From contig NZ_QKLW01000008.1 of assembly GCF_003208215.1 (NCBI RefSeq), positions 1 through 64,000 on the forward strand: DNA of 64,000 nt, in the 5' to 3' direction. Shown piece after piece: positions 19,435-30,095 of the stretch; the stretch's first letter is position 1, and each line of letters starts with the position of its first letter. The DNA comes from Marinomonas alcarazii. GTDB taxonomy: Bacteria; Pseudomonadota; Gammaproteobacteria; Pseudomonadales; Marinomonadaceae. Below the pieces are notes generated by a model. It ran no database searches and was not told the DNA's origin. It was given only the letters and a program-made list of their open reading frames with translations. The translations under genes and the position numbers were made by a program.

Positions 19435-19920
19435 TTGATACACGCTTATATTGGCCTTGGCAGTAATCTGGAAAACCCAATAGCGCAGATAGATTGCGCT
19501 ATTGATACATTAAAGAAACACGACGATTTAAAAAATTTTCGTGTTTCTTCTATTTATGGCAGCAAACCTGTTGGCCCACAAGACCAGCCAGACTACATCA
19601 ACGCTGTCGCCTCATTCGACACCGATCTATCCCCTATCGCCCTACTTGACCTATTACAAAGCATTGAACAAGCACAACGTCGAGTCAGAGAACGTCATTG
19701 GGGACCGCGCACCCTAGATCTAGATCTGCTATTGTACGGACAAGAAAAAATACAATTACCAAGACTAAACGTGCCACACCCCTTTATGCTAGAACGAGGG
19801 TTTGTGATAAAGCCGCTTAGCGACCTAGCGCCCGATATGCTCTTAGAAAATGGCAAAACCGTTACAGAGCAGCTACACCAACTTGATACCAGCGATTTGG
19901 TTTTTATCAAAGAAGAATAA
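19435..19920 (+). CDS. folK: 6-hydroxymethyl-7,8-dihydropterin pyrophosphokinase
   Basis: HPPK transfers pyrophosphate from ATP to hydroxymethyl-dihydropterin in folate synthesis. The 161 residues carry YIGLGSNL at the N-terminus, the signature RTLDLDLLLYG with the metal-binding Asp pair, and VPHPFMLERGFV. The TTG start at 19435 is supported by AAGAGGA 5-6 nt upstream and because homology begins at once. It is followed after 3 nt by panB, so the folate and pantothenate steps share a transcript, as in Pseudomonas. Confidence 0.94.
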   Translation: MIHAYIGLGSNLENPIAQIDCAIDTLKKHDDLKNFRVSSIYGSKPVGPQDQPDYINAVASFDTDLSPIALLDLLQSIEQAQRRVRERHWGPRTLDLDLLLYGQEKIQLPRLNVPHPFMLERGFVIKPLSDLAPDMLLENGKTVTEQLHQLDTSDLVFIKEE

Positions 19921-19923
19921 ACT

Positions 19924-20748
19924 ATGTATTCAGATAACTCACAAAGAAAACTCACCAAACCGGTTACTTTATCCACGCTCAGAAAAATGAAAGCGGAAAA
20001 AGAAAAAATCACCTGCTTAACAAGCTACGATGCTTCTTTCACCAATGTCATGAACGTCGCAGGTGTTGAAACGATTTTGGTCGGCGATTCTTTGGGAATG
20101 GTCGTACAAGGCCAAGACAGCACGCTACCTGTCACCATTGAAGACATGTGTTATCACACCGCAGCGGTAAAGCGAGGCAACACCAACGCCTTTATCCTTT
20201 CTGATATGTCTTTCATGAGTTACAGCAAGCCAGAACAAGCGCTCGATAACGCAGCAAAGCTAATGCAAGCCGGCGCCAACATGGTCAAACTAGAAGGCGG
20301 AAGCTGGCTCGCAGACACAGTAAAACTATTGAGCCAACGCGGTATTCCTGTTTGTGCGCATCTAGGTCTCACACCACAATCCGTTCATAAATTTGGTGGC
20401 TATAAAGTACAAGGCAAAAGCCAAGACGCGGCCGACTTATTACTGCAAGAATCTCTAGATCTTGTTGCTGCTGGAGCCGATATCCTTCTGTACGAATGCA
20501 TCCCAACAGGACTAGGCAAAACACTAACAGAAGCCGTTCCAGTGCCAACTATTGGTATTGGTGCTGGTCACCACACGGATGGCCAAGTATTGGTTATGCA
20601 CGACATGCTGGGCATCAACCTAGGCCACACACCAAAATTTGTGAAAAACTTTTTAATCGACGGGCGCAATGTGACGCAAGCCTTTGAAGCCTACGTTAAA
20701 GAAGTAAAAGACATGACATTCCCAGGACCAGAGCACGGATTCAAATAA
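19924..20748 (+). CDS. panB: 3-methyl-2-oxobutanoate hydroxymethyltransferase
   Basis: PanB makes ketopantoate from ketoisovalerate and methylene-THF, the first committed step to pantothenate. The 274 residues form the usual TIM barrel, with the Mg-binding DSLGMVVQG and MVKLEGG segments and the IGIGAGHHTDGQVLV signature. Its TAA overlaps the ATG of panC by one base (TAATG), which indicates translational coupling. Confidence 0.96.
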   Translation: MYSDNSQRKLTKPVTLSTLRKMKAEKEKITCLTSYDASFTNVMNVAGVETILVGDSLGMVVQGQDSTLPVTIEDMCYHTAAVKRGNTNAFILSDMSFMSYSKPEQALDNAAKLMQAGANMVKLEGGSWLADTVKLLSQRGIPVCAHLGLTPQSVHKFGGYKVQGKSQDAADLLLQESLDLVAAGADILLYECIPTGLGKTLTEAVPVPTIGIGAGHHTDGQVLVMHDMLGINLGHTPKFVKNFLIDGRNVTQAFEAYVKEVKDMTFPGPEHGFK

Positions 20749-21599
20749 TGAAAACATTCCATACTATTGCCGAACTTCGTGCTGCGCTAAAAGTTGAGCG
20801 CCTACAAGACAAGAGCATTATTTTTGTACCAACGATGGGCAATCTACACGACGGCCATATGTCCTTAATTCGTCGCGCAGCAGAAGAAGGCGACGTTGTT
20901 GTGTCGTCGATCTTTGTTAACCCAATGCAATTCTCTGCCAACGAAGATTTAGAGCGCTACCCAAAAACACTAGAAGAAGACAAGAAAGTCCTTGAAGCAA
21001 ACGGTTGTCACTACCTGTTTGCGCCTGACGCTTTGGAAATGTACCCAGACGGCAAGCGCAGCCAAACACAAATTGAAGTCATGGGTCTATCTGACATCCT
21101 TTGCGGCGCATCACGCCCAGGGCATTTTGTTGGCGTTTCTACCGTAGTCACAAAATTGTTTAATATTGTTCAGCCAGACTGCGCCATATTCGGCAACAAA
21201 GATTTTCAACAATTGAAAGTCATTGAAGACATGGTGCGCGACCTAAGTTCAAACGTTCGTATTATCGGCGTTGATACCGCGCGTAACGCTGATGGTCTTG
21301 CCATGAGTTCACGCAATGGCTACCTAACAGAAGAAGAAAGACGCATTGCTCCGGCAATGTATCAAACCCTGCTATGGGCGAAAGAGGCGCTCCTAGCAAA
21401 CAGTGCGAGTCACGAGGACATTCGCGAACAAGCTCAACAGAAGCTTGAAGCGGCTGGTTTCCGTCGTGATTATTTCGAGATCCGCGCACAAGATAATTTG
21501 CAAACACCGTCAGAAGAAGAGAAACGCCTAGTCATTTTGGCTGCGGCACATTTAGGCAGTGCACGTCTGATCGATAACTTACGTGTAGAACTCGCTTAA
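20748..21599 (+). CDS. panC: Pantothenate synthetase (pantoate--beta-alanine ligase)
   Basis: PanC condenses pantoate and beta-alanine with ATP. The 283 residues show the HxGH-type PTMGNLHDGHMSLI, FVNPMQF, the GNKDFQQL pantoate/ATP-binding segment, and a KMSKS-like MSSRNGYL. Start and stop are normal. The gene is translationally coupled to panB, and pgi follows after 27 nt. panD, which supplies beta-alanine, is not in the window. Confidence 0.96.
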   Translation: MKTFHTIAELRAALKVERLQDKSIIFVPTMGNLHDGHMSLIRRAAEEGDVVVSSIFVNPMQFSANEDLERYPKTLEEDKKVLEANGCHYLFAPDALEMYPDGKRSQTQIEVMGLSDILCGASRPGHFVGVSTVVTKLFNIVQPDCAIFGNKDFQQLKVIEDMVRDLSSNVRIIGVDTARNADGLAMSSRNGYLTEEERRIAPAMYQTLLWAKEALLANSASHEDIREQAQQKLEAAGFRRDYFEIRAQDNLQTPSEEEKRLVILAAAHLGSARLIDNLRVELA

Positions 21600-21626
21600 T
21601 TCACTTTGATATCTAGGGAGATTGTA

Positions 21627-23273
21627 ATGGGCTCACCCACAGAATTGACCACTTGGCAAAAACTAACAGAGCATAAACAAGAAATGGCGTCTGTTAGTAT
21701 GAAGTCTTTGTTTGAATCGGACCCAAGCCGCGCAGAAAAGTACACCGCTCAAGCGGCTGGTTGGACTTTAGATTACGCAAAAAACCGTGCCAATGAAAAA
21801 ACCCTTTCGCTACTGACAGATTTAGCAAAAGAAGCGGGCTTAGAAAACGCCATCAACGGCATGTTCAGTGGCGCACACATCAATAACACCGAAGATCGCT
21901 CTGTATTGCACATCGCCCTGCGTGCTAGCCAAGCACAAGAATCACTCATGGTCGATGGCGTTAACGTACTCGCTGAAGTTCGTGCGACGCTAAAGCAAAT
22001 GGAAGCCTTTGTTACGCAACTACACAGCGGTGAATGGAAAGGCTACACAGGCAAACGCATCACCGACGTCATCTCTATTGGCATAGGCGGTTCTTACCTT
22101 GGTCCAAAAGTGGTTGCTGAAGCCTTAACACCGTATAAAAAAGACGACATCAAGGTGCACTTTGTGGCCAACATTGATGGCTCAGATATCACAGGCAAAC
22201 TACAACAAGTTAACCCAGAGACCACCGTCTTTGTTATCTCGTCCAAAACCTTCGGTACGCTAGAAACCCTATCTAACGCTAACGCTGCGCGAGACTGGTT
22301 TTTAAGCAATGGCGGCTCACAGAATGACGTCAGCAAGCACTTTGCGGCAGTGAGCTCCAACGTGAAAAAGGCCGTCGACTTCGGTATGGCAGAAGAAAAC
22401 ATCTTCCCTATGTGGGATTGGGTTGGCGGACGTTATTCTCTTTGGTCGGCAATTGGCTTGCCAGTCGCCATTGCCGTAGGCATGGATAACTTCTACGCAT
22501 TGCTAGATGGCGCTCACCAAATGGACGAGCATTTCCGCACAGCACCGTTTGAAGAAAACCTGCCAGTAATCATGGGCGCTCTTGGCGTGTGGTACATCAA
22601 TTTCCACAACGCACAAACTCACGCCTTGATTCCTTACGACCATTATTTACGTGCCATGCCTGCTCATATTCAGCAGCTCGACATGGAAAGTAACGGTAAA
22701 GCCAACCTATTGAATGGTGATGGTGTAGAGACTGACACAGGCCCAATCATCTGGGGCGGCGCTGGCACTAACGGCCAACACGCTTACCATCAGTTATTGC
22801 ATCAGGGTACCCGCCTTGTGCCAGTGGACTTCATTGCACCACTGACCAGCCACAATCCAATTGGTGAACATCACGTTCATTTAATTGCTAACTGCCTAAG
22901 CCAATCGCAAGCCTTAATGGTCGGCAAAACCTTAGAGCAAGCCAAGCAAGAATTGCGTGATGCAGGTGCCAGCGAAGATCAAGTGGATGCGGTTGCGCCA
23001 CACAAAGTAATTCAAGGCAACCGCCCTAGTAACACTCTGTTTACGGATAAAATGACACCAGCAACCGTTGGTGCCTTGATCGCCCTATACGAGCACCGTA
23101 CTTTTGTACAAGGCACGATTTGGGGAATTAACTCATTCGACCAATGGGGTGTAGAACTGGGTAAAGTGTTGGGCACAGACATCTATAACCGCTTAGTCAG
23201 CGACAGCGACAACAGCGCACTGGATGCTTCTACCCAAGCCTTGATCAACGCGTTCAAGAAAGCTCAGGCTTAA
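21627..23273 (+). CDS. pgi: Glucose-6-phosphate isomerase
   Basis: A cytosolic enzyme that interconverts glucose-6-phosphate and fructose-6-phosphate. The 548 residues carry [22 protein letters not shown], the catalytic [17 protein letters not shown] region, [11 protein letters not shown] (catalytic His), and [10 protein letters not shown] (catalytic Lys). I chose the ATG at 21627 because AGGGAG lies 6 nt upstream; an upstream in-frame TTG has no support. It closes the pcnB-folK-panB-panC-pgi run and has a strong terminator. Confidence 0.97.
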   Translation: MGSPTELTTWQKLTEHKQEMASVSMKSLFESDPSRAEKYTAQAAGWTLDYAKNRANEKTLSLLTDLAKEAGLENAINGMFSGAHINNTEDRSVLHIALRASQAQESLMVDGVNVLAEVRATLKQMEAFVTQLHSGEWKGYTGKRITDVISIGIGGSYLGPKVVAEALTPYKKDDIKVHFVANIDGSDITGKLQQVNPETTVFVISSKTFGTLETLSNANAARDWFLSNGGSQNDVSKHFAAVSSNVKKAVDFGMAEENIFPMWDWVGGRYSLWSAIGLPVAIAVGMDNFYALLDGAHQMDEHFRTAPFEENLPVIMGALGVWYINFHNAQTHALIPYDHYLRAMPAHIQQLDMESNGKANLLNGDGVETDTGPIIWGGAGTNGQHAYHQLLHQGTRLVPVDFIAPLTSHNPIGEHHVHLIANCLSQSQALMVGKTLEQAKQELRDAGASEDQVDAVAPHKVIQGNRPSNTLFTDKMTPATVGALIALYEHRTFVQGTIWGINSFDQWGVELGKVLGTDIYNRLVSDSDNSALDASTQALINAFKKAQA

Positions 23274-23310
23274 CTAAAAAAGAGCAGCTTAGACTTTCTA
23301 TCATTGCATT

Positions 23311-23342
23311 AAAAACACCAGCCTCGGCTGGTGTTTTTGTTT
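23311..23342 (+). terminator. Intrinsic terminator of the panBC-pgi operon
   Basis: ACACCAGCC pairs with GGCTGGTGT around a tight loop, followed by TTTTTGTTTTT. It lies about 40 bp after the pgi stop. Confidence 0.92.
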
Positions 23343-23345
23343 TTA

Positions 23346-23388
23346 TTCCCTCCCCTTCTCTTTAAGGGGAGGGTTAGGGAGGGGTCAT
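23346..23388 (+). repeat. G-rich hairpin repeat, copy 1
   Basis: TCCCTCCCCTT pairs with AAGGGGAGGG, and the element continues GTTAGGGAGGGG. A related, inverted copy lies at 34283-34321. Each copy is followed within 100 bp by a variable-arm palindrome. Confidence 0.6.
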
Positions 23389-23470
23389 TGAAAGCGAAGC
23401 TTTCATGTAAGTCACGGCTTCAGCTCGAAAACCACATGACAGCTCAACACTAACTTTTGTACATGACACC

Positions 23471-23531
23471 AAGCCAAGCGGCGTTTCTCTCTCGAAACTA
23501 TCGCCTACCTCATCGAAACGCCGCTTGGCTT
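23471..23531 (+). repeat. Variable-arm palindrome with conserved loop, copy 1
   Basis: The 17-bp perfect arms (23471-23487 with 23515-23531; AAGCCAAGCGGCGTTTC and its complement) enclose a 27-nt loop. From CTCGAAACTA onward the loop matches, at 21 of 24 positions, the reverse complement of the loop of copy 2 at 34183-34248. The arms are unrelated to those of copy 2 except for the innermost TTTC/GAAA. The element ends 2 bp from the stop codon of the YefM gene. Confidence 0.8.
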
Positions 23532-23533
23532 TC

Positions 23534-23758
23534 TTATGCCTCCAACTCATCGATAGAATCAAGCAGTGCTTTAGCATTAGCTCGTGAACTCAGCAAATAG
23601 GCAGTTTCTTGCATAGACTGATAATCCGCTAACGACATCATCACAACTGGGCTTTCGCTTTTCCGCGTAATAATCACTGGAGAATGATCATCGCAGACCT
23701 TAGCCATTGTCTTAGCAAGATTAGCCCGAGCTGCTGTATAACTAATAGCATCCATCAT
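23534..23758 (-). CDS. Orphan YefM/Phd-type antitoxin
   Basis: A 74-residue protein of the Phd/YefM fold: MDAISYTAARANLAKTMAKV forms the N-terminal DNA-binding region, followed by PVIITRKSESPVVMMSLADY and a C-terminal helix that would wrap the toxin. In E. coli yefM is followed by yoeB. Here the 150 bp downstream encode no YoeB-like protein but hold the variable-arm palindrome. The ATG at 23758 has AGGA 5 nt upstream. The gene is probably a toxin-less remnant or a free regulator. Confidence 0.85.
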   Translation of the reverse strand: MMDAISYTAARANLAKTMAKVCDDHSPVIITRKSESPVVMMSLADYQSMQETAYLLSSRANAKALLDSIDELEA

Positions 23759-24046
23759 TTATTTCCTGTACTTAATTCTGTACCACTGAATATAAAGTAA
23801 ACACCCAAAGCAAATCAACAGCTAACCCACAAGCTGCGATCAGTGGAACCATCCTAATCAGGTATCATTCCTGCCACCGTCCTCCAAGCGAAATAAGCAG
23901 CCTTTTTTGAACTCAGTCGCCAATATTTCGGTGGCTTTGGAGCGGTTAAAGGTACTTTAAGCCGATTACGCTAATTATTCGGCTCATAATATGGCGAATT
24001 CTGAGCCGAATATGATTACTCAATAAGTTTTAAAGAAACAGTAGAG
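23759..24046. other. Intergenic stretch without a gene
   Basis: No intact coding frame is seen. An 11-bp inverted repeat (TATTCGGCTCA at 23976-23986 with its complement at 24002-24012) lies about 35 bp from the lplA stop. It has no T-run on either side, so it is not a typical terminator. The rest may be decayed coding sequence, which I could not identify. Confidence 0.5.
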
Positions 24047-25060
24047 CTAAGAAACCGCCTTAACCAACCACTCTTTCATCTCTTCTAAATCCGCCTTATG
24101 GTCTAGATAGTTTTCAATAACCGAGTCGACACAAGCTGCGATAGCGTCTGGTCGGTAGGTCACGCCTATAAGTTTTTCTGCAAGTTGCTCTATTGGATCC
24201 GGGAACAAGCTGTCGGTGAAGGTCTGCGCGGCGGTGATTTTCGCGTTGCTCAGATCGAGGTGAATTTCTACGCCACCCCATTTGAAGCGTTCGTCTAGTG
24301 TGTGGGTAAATTGTGGCGATTTACCAAAGTTCCAATCCCAGCTTTGTTGTTGTTCGAATTTCTCTAGGAAGCCTGGCAGATCTGGCAAGGCTTCAGGGGA
24401 AATTTCTTCTATGGTTGGCGTTTCATCAAAGTATTCACAAAACGCTTCGACAATAGCGTCACACACCAGTTGATGGTTAATCTGTGGATAAAGCGAATCA
24501 AGGTTGGTTACACGAGATCGTACTGAGGTGATGCCTTTCGACTGGAGCTTTTTGACATCAGGGTTTAGGTAATTCGCTAGACGACTCAAGTCAGCGTGCA
24601 ACAATAAAGTACCATGGTGAAAACCACGATCTTTGGTTTCTTTATAGGCAGAGCCAGAGAACTTACGCATTTCCTCACCTTCGCCTACTACTAAGTCATT
24701 TCGACCATTGGCGTAGCCTTCAATGCCAAGCTTCTTCAAGCCTTGCAGAACGATCTCAGTCGACACTTCTTTGTTGTATTCAGGTTTACCCGCCATGAAG
24801 GTGAAGTTGGTATTACCCAAATCATGGAAGACAGCACCACCGCCACTCTGGCGGCGAGCAAGGTGAATTTCATCTTGCTCCATCTTACCTATGTTGCACT
24901 CTTTCCAAGGGTTCTGAGAGCGACCAATCACCACGGTTTCAGCGTTTCGCCATAAAAACAACACTCGCTGATCTGCTGGCATGGAACGGAAAATACAGTC
25001 TTCAACAGCCAAGTTAAAATGAGGATTATTAGAGTGGGAAAGTAGAATTCGGCTAGCCAT
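24047..25060 (-). CDS. lplA: Lipoate--protein ligase A
   Basis: The enzyme activates free lipoate with ATP and attaches it to lipoyl domains of 2-oxoacid dehydrogenases and the glycine cleavage system. The 337 residues are the E. coli LplA length, with the large N-terminal catalytic domain ([18 protein letters not shown], the lipoate-binding loop, and the KFSGSAYKE region) and a small C-terminal domain (about 250-337). The ATG is at 25060. It stands alone, separated from greA by that gene's terminator, and indicates a scavenging route. Confidence 0.94.
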   Translation of the reverse strand: MASRILLSHSNNPHFNLAVEDCIFRSMPADQRVLFLWRNAETVVIGRSQNPWKECNIGKMEQDEIHLARRQSGGGAVFHDLGNTNFTFMAGKPEYNKEVSTEIVLQGLKKLGIEGYANGRNDLVVGEGEEMRKFSGSAYKETKDRGFHHGTLLLHADLSRLANYLNPDVKKLQSKGITSVRSRVTNLDSLYPQINHQLVCDAIVEAFCEYFDETPTIEEISPEALPDLPGFLEKFEQQQSWDWNFGKSPQFTHTLDERFKWGGVEIHLDLSNAKITAAQTFTDSLFPDPIEQLAEKLIGVTYRPDAIAACVDSVIENYLDHKADLEEMKEWLVKAVS

Positions 25061-25128
25061 GGAGTTTTCTCTTGTCGCAAAAGGAATAAGCTTAAAAATC
25101 AGCTCTCTTTATAACTTTTTTACAGACA

Positions 25129-25164
25129 TAAAAAAACCACGGTGCTTTTCGCATCGTGGTTTTT
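25129..25164 (-). terminator. Intrinsic terminator of the carA-carB-greA operon
   Basis: A stem of about 11 bp with one G-U pair (AACCACGGTGC with GCATCGTGGTT) encloses a TTTTC loop. On the minus strand it is followed by a T-run, beyond the greA stop. Confidence 0.88.
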
Positions 25165-25180
25165 AGAAGCTCGCTTTACA

Positions 25181-25657
25181 TTAAATGTATTCGACGCTTT
25201 CGATTTCGTATGTCGCTTCACCGCTTGGGATTTTCACAATGACTTCGTCACCTTCTTCTTTCCCAATGATAGCTTTGGCGATTGGAGAGGCGTAAGAGAT
25301 TTTCTTCTCTTTTACATCTGCTTCGTCGTCGCCGACTATGCGATACGTTACCGTTGCCTCAGTATCCACGTTAAACAAGGTTACCGTGGTACCAAACACC
25401 ACTTTACCGGTGGCAGGCATAGTTTTCACATCAATCACTTGTGAATCAGCAAGTTTACCTTCGATCTCTTTAATACGACCTTCAGTAAACCCTTGCTCTT
25501 CGCGAGCTGCATGATATTCAGCGTTTTCTTTTAAGTCGCCATGCTCACGCGCGGTTGCGATATCCGCAATCACGCGAGGACGGACGACAGTTTTCAAGTG
25601 ATTTAGCTCTTCTCTTAGACGAGCCTCACCTTCTACTGTCATTGGTACTTTATTCAT
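25181..25657 (-). CDS. greA: Transcription elongation factor GreA
   Basis: GreA rescues backtracked RNA polymerase by stimulating transcript cleavage. The 158-residue protein has the N-terminal coiled coil with the acidic tip ([20 protein letters not shown]) and the C-terminal FKBP-like domain ([13 protein letters not shown] ... [16 protein letters not shown]). Its ATG overlaps the carB stop codon by one base (TAATG), so translation is coupled. The carA-carB-greA order is shared with Pseudomonas. Confidence 0.97.
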   Translation of the reverse strand: MNKVPMTVEGEARLREELNHLKTVVRPRVIADIATAREHGDLKENAEYHAAREEQGFTEGRIKEIEGKLADSQVIDVKTMPATGKVVFGTTVTLFNVDTEATVTYRIVGDDEADVKEKKISYASPIAKAIIGKEEGDEVIVKIPSGEATYEIESVEYI

Positions 25658-28600
25658 TATTTCCCCAAGTGCAAATCTTGCAGTCTTCTAACTTTCGTTT
25701 CACCTGTTAGGCTAATCGCCATACTCGTAGCTTCAGCACCAGCCAATGTTGTAGTGTAACAAACCTTACGCTGTAATGCTGTACGACGAATAACAGAAGA
25801 GTCTGCAATCGCTTGTGTACCGGATGTAGTGTTAATGATGTAATCAATCTCGCCATTTTTCATCATATCAACGATATGTGGACGACCTTCATTCACCTTA
25901 TTCACTTTGCTAACGTTAACACCGCGCTCTGTTAAGTACTTCGCTGTACCTTCAGTACCTACAAGGTCAAAACCAAGTTCTGCCAAGCGACGAGCAACGT
26001 CTACCGCACCTTCTTTATCCATATCACGAACACTAATGAAAGCACGACCCGATGTTGGCAATTCAGTACCACCACCAAGAACAGCTTTACCAAAAGCTTC
26101 CGCGAACGTGTCACCTACACCCATTACTTCGCCCGTAGACTTCATTTCAGGCCCAAGAATCGGATCGACACCTTGGAACTTGTTGAATGGGAAAACGGCT
26201 TCTTTCACGCTGTAGTAAGTAGGGATAATTTCTTCAGTGAAACCAAGTTCTTCTAGCGTTTTACCCGCCATTACCAAGGCAGCTACTTGCGCCAAAGAAC
26301 GACCGATACACTTAGAAACAAACGGCACAGTACGAGATGCACGAGGGTTAACCTCGATCACATAAATTTCGCCATCTTGAATAGCAAGCTGAGTGTTCAT
26401 CAAGCCAATAACGCCAAGCTCTAGCGCCATATTCTTGATCATCTCGCGAATATTATCCTGCACTTCTTTCGACAAAGAATAAGGAGGCAAAGAACACGCA
26501 GAGTCACCAGAGTGAACGCCGGCTTGCTCAATATGCTGCATGATGCCGCCGATAACGACTTGCTTACCATCACTGATACAGTCGATATCAACCTCAATCG
26601 CTGCATTCAAGAAATGGTCTAGCAATACAGGGCTGTCGTTAGACACCTTCACTGCGCTGGTCATGTAACGCATCAACTCTTTTTCGTTGTACACGATTTC
26701 CATCGCGCGGCCGCCCAATACATAAGAAGGACGAACCACTAGCGGGTAACCGATAACAGCGGCTTTCGCTGCGGCTTGCTCAATACTACGTACTGTTGCG
26801 TTATGAGGCTGTTTGTAGCCTAAACGCTGGATCATGCTTTGGAAACGCTCACGATCTTCCGCACGGTCAATAGACTCTGGCGTTGTACCAATGATTGGCA
26901 CACCTTCGTTTTGCAAGGCACGAGCAATTTTCAGTGGTGTTTGACCACCAAACTGAACAATAACGCCTTTTGGTTTTTCTTTACGTACGATTTCCAACAC
27001 ATCTTCAAGCGTTACTGGCTCGAAGTACAAACGGTCAGATGTATCGTAATCAGTGGATACTGTTTCAGGGTTACAGTTCACCATAATGGTTTCGTAACCG
27101 TCTTCACGTAGACCAAGTGCTGCGTGTACACAGCAGTAGTCAAACTCAATACCTTGACCGATACGGTTTGGACCACCACCAAGGATGATAACCTTATCGC
27201 GGTCTGTTGGCGCAGCTTCACACTCGTCTTCGTACGTTGAGTACATATACGCTGTGTCTGTCGCAAATTCAGCGGAACAAGTATCTACACGCTTGTAAAC
27301 AGGATGAACGTTCATCAAGTAACGACGCTCACGCATAGACTTCTCAGTCACGCTCATCAAAGACGCAAGACGTGCATCAGAGAAACCTTTGCGCTTAAGA
27401 CGACGAAGTACATCGTACGTCATGTCGATCAGACCTTTGTCTGCCAAGGCAACTTCTTCTTTGATCAAGTCTTCGATTTGTACCAAGAACCAGTGATCAA
27501 CACCTGTGGCAGCGTATACTTCATCAACTGTCATACCAGAGCGGAAGGCATCACCAATGTACCAAATACGTTCAGAACCAGGAGATTGAAGCTCGTAAGC
27601 AAGTTTTTCTTTGCTGTTTTCTTCAGAGAAATCTAGCTGAGGATTAAAGCCATCAGAACCGACTTCCAAACCACGCAAGGCTTTTTGCAAAGACTCTTGG
27701 AAAGTACGGCCAATCGCCATCACTTCACCAACCGATTTCATTTGCGTTGTAAGACGATCATTGGCAGTTGGGAATTTCTCGAAAGTGAAACGAGGAATCT
27801 TAGTGACAACGTAGTCGATTGCTGGCTCGAAGCTCGCTGGAGTTTGACCCCCAGTGATGTCGTTTTGCAACTCATCAAGGGTGTAACCGATCGCCAATTT
27901 CGCAGCGATTTTCGCAATTGGGAAACCCGTTGCTTTCGATGCCAAAGCCGATGAACGAGATACACGAGGGTTCATCTCGATAACCACAAGACGACCTGTT
28001 TTTGGGTCCATGCCGAACTGTACGTTAGAACCACCGGTTTCTACACCGATCTCACGCAATACCGCCAAAGAAGCGTTACGCATGATTTGATATTCTTTAT
28101 CTGTCAGAGTTTGTGCTGGCGCAACGGTAATAGAGTCACCTGTGTGAACACCCATTGCGTCGAAGTTTTCAATCGCACAAACAATGATGCAGTTGTCTTT
28201 TTTGTCGCGGACAACTTCCATCTCGTATTCTTTCCAACCGATCAAAGATTCATCGATTAGCAACTCGTTGGTTGGCGACAGATCCAAACCGCGAGTACAA
28301 ATCTCTTCGAACTCTTCCATGTTGTAGGCGATACCACCGCCCGTTCCGCCCATTGTGAAAGAAGGACGGATGATACAAGGAAAGCCGACTTCATTTTGTA
28401 CTTTAAGCGCTTCTTCCATGTTGTGGGCGATGCCCGCACGAGGACACTCAAGACCGATGGCTTTCATTGCTTCGTCGAAACGATGACGATCTTCCGCTTT
28501 ATCGATCGCGTCCGCTGTCGCACCAATCATTTCAACATTGTATTTTTCCAGAACACCGCGGCGCTCAAGATCTAACGCACAGTTCAATGCAGTTTGACCA

Positions 28601-28872
28601 CCCATAGTAGGTAGAACAGCATCTGGGCGTTCTTTCTCGATGATTTTCTCAACGGTTTTCCATTCGATTGGCTCAATGTAAGTCGCATCCGCCATCACTG
28701 GGTCAGTCATGATCGTCGCTGGGTTTGAGTTCACCAGAATAACGCGAAAACCTTCTTCACGAAGTGCTTTACACGCTTGTGCACCAGAATAGTCAAACTC
28801 ACAAGCCTGACCGATAACAATAGGGCCTGCACCTAAAATTAAGACGCTTTTTATGTCAGTACGTTTTGGCAT
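25657..28872 (-). CDS. carB: Carbamoyl-phosphate synthase large subunit
   Basis: The large subunit makes carbamoyl phosphate from bicarbonate, ATP and ammonia channelled from CarA, for both pyrimidine and arginine synthesis. The 1071 residues show two ATP-grasp halves (each with GxGPxxIGQGxEFDY-type loops: [17 protein letters not shown] and [15 protein letters not shown]), an oligomerisation region, and a C-terminal MGS-like allosteric domain (about 935-1071). It begins 23 nt after carA ends and is co-transcribed with carA and greA. Confidence 0.98.
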   Translation of the reverse strand: MPKRTDIKSVLILGAGPIVIGQACEFDYSGAQACKALREEGFRVILVNSNPATIMTDPVMADATYIEPIEWKTVEKIIEKERPDAVLPTMGGQTALNCALDLERRGVLEKYNVEMIGATADAIDKAEDRHRFDEAMKAIGLECPRAGIAHNMEEALKVQNEVGFPCIIRPSFTMGGTGGGIAYNMEEFEEICTRGLDLSPTNELLIDESLIGWKEYEMEVVRDKKDNCIIVCAIENFDAMGVHTGDSITVAPAQTLTDKEYQIMRNASLAVLREIGVETGGSNVQFGMDPKTGRLVVIEMNPRVSRSSALASKATGFPIAKIAAKLAIGYTLDELQNDITGGQTPASFEPAIDYVVTKIPRFTFEKFPTANDRLTTQMKSVGEVMAIGRTFQESLQKALRGLEVGSDGFNPQLDFSEENSKEKLAYELQSPGSERIWYIGDAFRSGMTVDEVYAATGVDHWFLVQIEDLIKEEVALADKGLIDMTYDVLRRLKRKGFSDARLASLMSVTEKSMRERRYLMNVHPVYKRVDTCSAEFATDTAYMYSTYEDECEAAPTDRDKVIILGGGPNRIGQGIEFDYCCVHAALGLREDGYETIMVNCNPETVSTDYDTSDRLYFEPVTLEDVLEIVRKEKPKGVIVQFGGQTPLKIARALQNEGVPIIGTTPESIDRAEDRERFQSMIQRLGYKQPHNATVRSIEQAAAKAAVIGYPLVVRPSYVLGGRAMEIVYNEKELMRYMTSAVKVSNDSPVLLDHFLNAAIEVDIDCISDGKQVVIGGIMQHIEQAGVHSGDSACSLPPYSLSKEVQDNIREMIKNMALELGVIGLMNTQLAIQDGEIYVIEVNPRASRTVPFVSKCIGRSLAQVAALVMAGKTLEELGFTEEIIPTYYSVKEAVFPFNKFQGVDPILGPEMKSTGEVMGVGDTFAEAFGKAVLGGGTELPTSGRAFISVRDMDKEGAVDVARRLAELGFDLVGTEGTAKYLTERGVNVSKVNKVNEGRPHIVDMMKNGEIDYIINTTSGTQAIADSSVIRRTALQRKVCYTTTLAGAEATSMAISLTGETKVRRLQDLHLGK

Positions 28873-28895
28873 AATATTTCGCTCCGCTCCTACTT

Positions 28896-30026
28896 TTAGG
28901 CTTTAGTGGCTTTAATGTTTTCAATGAACTGATCGAACAACGGCGCCACATCGTGTGGACCAGGGCTCGCTTCAGGGTGACCTTGGAAGCTGAATGCGCT
29001 CTTGTCAGTGCGTGCGATGCCTTGTAAAGAGCCATCAAACAAAGACTTATGAGTGGCTTCAAGGTTCGCTGGCAAGGAATCTTCATCAACCGCAAAACCG
29101 TGGTTTTGGCTAGTGATCATGACCGTGCCTTTTTTGATGTCTTGCACTGGGTGGTTTGCACCGTGGTGACCAAACTTCATTTTCTTCGTTTTTGCGCCAG
29201 AAGCCAAAGCCAAAAGCTGATGACCAAGACAAATACCAAAAACTGGAATGTCTGTTTCTAGGATCTCTTTAATCGCTTGAATCGCGTAATCACATGGCTC
29301 TGGATCACCAGGACCATTGGATAGGAAGACACCATCTGGGTTTAACGCCAACACATCACTTGCAGGCGTTTTCGCAGGCACAACAGTCAAACGACAACCA
29401 CGTTCAACCAACATGCGAAGAATGTTACGTTTCACACCGTAGTCGTAAGCCACTACGTGGAAATCGAATGATTCTGGGGTCGTATGACCATTAACAAGAT
29501 CCCAAGTAGACTCGGTCCACTCGTAAGCTTTCTCAACCGTGACTTCTTTGGCTAAATCCATACCCTTCAAACCTGGGAAGGCTTTGGCCGCCGCAACAGC
29601 AGCTGCTTCATCCAGATTTTCACCTGCCATAATGCAACCCGCTTGCGCGCCTTTCTCGCGAAGGATACGTGTCAATTTACGCGTATCGATATCGGCGATA
29701 CCAACAACACCTTTGCGTTTCAGGTAAGAATCAAGAGACTCTTGTGAACGCCAGCTGCTAGCAACCAAAGGAAGATCACGAATAATCAGGCCTTCACACC
29801 AAACATTGTTAGATTCTTCATCTTCAGAGTTAACGCCAGTATTCCCGATGTGGGGATAGGTCAAGGTGACCATTTGTCGAGCATAGGAAGGATCAGTAAG
29901 TATTTCTTGATAACCGGTCATCGAGGTGTTGAAAACAACCTCGGCGGTTGAGGAGCCATCCGCTCCGATCGACACCCCTTTAAAAATCGTGCCGTCTTCC
30001 AGAGCTAGAATCGCTGATGTTGCCAA
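28896..30026 (-). CDS. carA: Carbamoyl-phosphate synthase small subunit (glutaminase)
   Basis: CarA hydrolyses glutamine and feeds ammonia to CarB. The 376 residues have the N-terminal CPSase domain ([14 protein letters not shown]) and a class I glutaminase domain with nucleophile Cys in [10 protein letters not shown] and the His/Glu pair in [14 protein letters not shown] chose the TTG at 30026, placed 5 nt after GGGAGG, because it matches where homology begins; an upstream extension of 20 codons has no ribosome site. The leader holds a terminator and UTP-sensitive-looking start, described separately. Confidence 0.95.
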   Translation of the reverse strand: MATSAILALEDGTIFKGVSIGADGSSTAEVVFNTSMTGYQEILTDPSYARQMVTLTYPHIGNTGVNSEDEESNNVWCEGLIIRDLPLVASSWRSQESLDSYLKRKGVVGIADIDTRKLTRILREKGAQAGCIMAGENLDEAAAVAAAKAFPGLKGMDLAKEVTVEKAYEWTESTWDLVNGHTTPESFDFHVVAYDYGVKRNILRMLVERGCRLTVVPAKTPASDVLALNPDGVFLSNGPGDPEPCDYAIQAIKEILETDIPVFGICLGHQLLALASGAKTKKMKFGHHGANHPVQDIKKGTVMITSQNHGFAVDEDSLPANLEATHKSLFDGSLQGIARTDKSAFSFQGHPEASPGPHDVAPLFDQFIENIKATKA

Positions 30027-30060
30027 AGGAACCTCCCATTTAGAGCCTATCAGGTTGCAA

Positions 30061-30095
30061 AAAAGCGAGACGAACCGGCGGCTCATCTCGCTTTT
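30061..30095 (-). terminator. Attenuator-type terminator in the carA leader
   Basis: On the minus strand a 10-bp perfect stem (30086-30095 with 30061-30070) continues through TGAGCC/GGTTCG with two G-U pairs to a GCC loop, about 16 bp in all. Six T follow. It stops 34 nt before the carA start, so it must be read through to express carAB. Confidence 0.8.

Noticed and set aside
23374-23577. A minus-strand frame after the YefM gene as a candidate YoeB toxin
   Set aside because: Its translation has no YoeB motif, it overlaps the antitoxin gene in another frame, and it consists mostly of the palindromic repeat.
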